Positions 48,350 through 49,412 of a stretch of DNA of 49,412 nt are shown here, one piece after another. The position numbers and the translations under genes are program-made. Under the pieces are notes generated by a model, which saw nothing but the letters and a program-made list of their open reading frames with translations, did not search any database and had not been told where the DNA came from. Position 1 is the first letter of the stretch. The number at the start of each line of letters is the position of its first letter. Source of the DNA: Arthrobacter echini (GTDB lineage: Bacteria > Actinomycetota > Actinomycetes > Actinomycetales > Micrococcaceae); assembly GCF_004803505.1 (NCBI RefSeq), contig NZ_SSWH01000015.1:1-49412 (forward strand), read 5' to 3'.

Positions 48350-48461
48350 TCACCAATCGAACTTGCTCACGGGAAGCCATGGCTCCTTTCCTGCGCCACG
48401 CTGGGTCCCTACGGGACAACCCGATGAGCGGTGATTAGGGTTAGGCAGCTCGCCGATAACC

Positions 48462-48491
48462 GGCTCTTCATAAACGGGCTCTTCATAAACG
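48462..48491. repeat. Tandem duplication at ISL3 end
   Basis: GGCTCTTCATAAACG occurs twice back to back (48462-48476, 48477-48491). It matches the kind of terminal sequence seen at ISL3-family ends and includes the transposase stop codon. Normally one copy is present. Confidence 0.75.
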
Positions 48492-49303
48492 ACGGTGTAG
48501 TTGGGGTCTGAATCCTCCAGTTTCCAGGAGGGAGCGGGCGATGTAGTTGGCGAGGTTGCGGGAGCCCAGGGCTGAGCCGCGGAGGTGTTCGAGGCGCCCG
48601 TTCATGGCCTCGGTGGGTCCGTTGGAGGTCCCAGGCCGGTCGAAGTACGCCAGGATGTCCGCGGCTCGCTTCTTCAGGGTCCTCCCGAGGGTGCGCAGCT
48701 CGGTGAGCGCGGCCGGGACACCGTGGCTGACCGCTTCGATGAGCTTCTCCATGGACGTCCGGCCCTTGGCCCGGTCCTCGTCCCGGTAGGCGTTGATCAT
48801 GCGCTGGTAGATGCCCCAGGTCGCTTCGACCTGCACGTGGGTGTCGGTGGTGAAGAGGTCGGTGAGGCGATGTTCCTGCTTCTCTGTGAGCAGGTCCGCC
48901 CCGGTGTGCAGGGTCCGTCGGGCAGAGTACAGCGGATCGCCTTTACGGCCCCGGTGCCCGCACGTGGCTTGCTGAAACCGGCGCCGGCAGCCGTCGAGGG
49001 CGTCTCCGGCGAGCCGGATCACTGGGGGTACCCCCGCTTGCGGGGGAGGAACGGGTCCATGACTGCGACCGCTGACTGTAGTTCCTCAGCGGCTGCGGTC
49101 TTGAACCCGGTGAACCCATCCATGGATACGACCTGGATCCCGTCCCGCCAGGCCTGGGGCCGGTCGGCGAGCCAGGACTTGAAGACCTGTTTGGAGCGTC
49201 CCTCGACCATGTCCAGCAACCGCGACGGGCCCGTCCCGTTGCGGATCGGGGTCAGGTCGATGATCACGGTCACGTACTTATCTCCCCGGCGTGTCTGCCG
49301 CCA
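48483..49303 (-). pseudogene. ISL3-family transposase, disrupted
   Basis: Two in-phase-lost pieces of one DDE transposase. The upstream piece (RRGDKYVTVIIDLTP to VAVMDPF) carries two acidic residues (Asp in VIIDLTP, Asp in VSMDGFTGF); the downstream piece (IRLAGDALDGCRRRF to TGGFRPQLHRRL) has the final Glu in GPTEAMNGRLEHLRG. They are separated by a 23-bp palindromic insert (49024-49046) that shifts the frame. The N-terminal part is cut off at 49303/49304, where group II intron sequence begins. Hence not functional as read. Confidence 0.88.
49024..49046. repeat. 23-bp palindromic insertion element
   Basis: On the plus strand: G5-TA-C5-GCTTGC-G5. It contains two overlapping inverted repeats (G5-TA-C5, and C5-GCTTGC-G5). 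In the transposase reading frame it replaces the 3 bases expected by 26, so the net insertion is 23 bp, the exact size of this element. It may be a REP-like sequence. Confidence 0.75.
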
Positions 49304-49412
49304 GTAGGGTCGGCTCGGGGCGCGGCGGTGGCATTGCTGCCGCTCCGTTTCCCCGAGCCGCCCACCGAACCCGCCGTGCGATTCTCACCGCAACGGGCTC
49401 TCCATGGATCGG
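49304..49412 (-). mobile_element. Group II intron 3' end (domains V and VI), cut by window edge
   Basis: Read on the minus strand, bases 49400-49367 form a 34-nt domain V: GAGCCCGT pairs with GCGGGTTC (8 bp), then TGCGGT pairs with ATCGCA around a GAGA tetraloop, with a 2-nt bulge (CG) in the 3' strand and the AGC catalytic triad. A 10-bp domain VI stem (CGGCTCGGGG/CCCCGAGCCG, 49351-49360 with 49311-49320) follows; an unpaired A lies 7 nt before the 3' end (CCTAC). Codons of ISL3 transposase resume directly afterwards at 49303. The rest of the intron, and its reverse transcriptase if any, is outside the window. Confidence 0.88.

Overview
The window is high-GC DNA with dense GTG/TTG starts and 4-base start/stop overlaps. 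It looks like the chromosome of an actinobacterium of the Micrococcaceae type (Arthrobacter-like). Supports are an intact dapA-rnj-ftsK-pgsA-cinA-clgR-DUF3046-recA-recX-miaB-miaA-dapF-hflX-lexA-LysM order, known across Actinobacteria (including the M. tuberculosis dapA-to-lexA interval), a PriA-type HisA, and SOS boxes of the GAAC-N4-GTTC type. The genus is an inference.

Bases 1-21150 are core housekeeping: a DUF418-like membrane protein, lysine/DAP synthesis (dapA, dapF), RNA turnover (rnj), chromosome segregation (ftsK), phospholipid synthesis (pgsA), stress control (clgR), recombination and SOS (recA, recX, lexA, a LysM division inhibitor-like protein), tRNA modification (miaB, miaA), hflX and a DinG-like helicase. 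A MarR regulator and a small-molecule/rRNA methyltransferase are interspersed on the minus strand. Bases 21177-25478 are a histidine block (hisC, hisB, hisH, a small membrane protein, priA) ending in an SseB-like protein. Bases 25505-29252 hold a DUF1844 gene divergent from infC-rpmI-rplT and an rRNA methyltransferase. infC appears to start with ATT behind a strong Shine-Dalgarno and a terminator-like leader hairpin, and it carries a long Ala/Pro-rich tail.

Bases 29219-38243 hold a frameshifted MFS exporter, a NUDIX hydrolase, an SOS-controlled radical SAM protein of the Rv2578c type, pyroglutamyl peptidase, pheS-pheT and a quinone oxidoreductase. Bases 38315-43080 are more accessory: a group III truncated haemoglobin under a 17-bp palindrome, membrane proteins, two tandem DUF5946 paralogues, and two GNAT acetyltransferases, one of them frameshifted.

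From about 43.1 kb the base composition falls and the region is clearly accessory. A truncated IS110 transposase abuts a three-gene unit (metallo-beta-lactamase lactonase, small zinc ribbon, zinc alcohol dehydrogenase). Divergent from it is a GAF/PucR-type regulator. The module is bounded on the right by an ISL3 transposase that is broken twice: by a 23-bp palindromic insert, and by a group II intron whose 3' end (a perfect 34-nt domain V, then domain VI) runs off the right edge of the window. The lactonase plus alcohol dehydrogenase pairing suggests lactone breakdown (compare the attKLM/blcABC logic), but this is inference.
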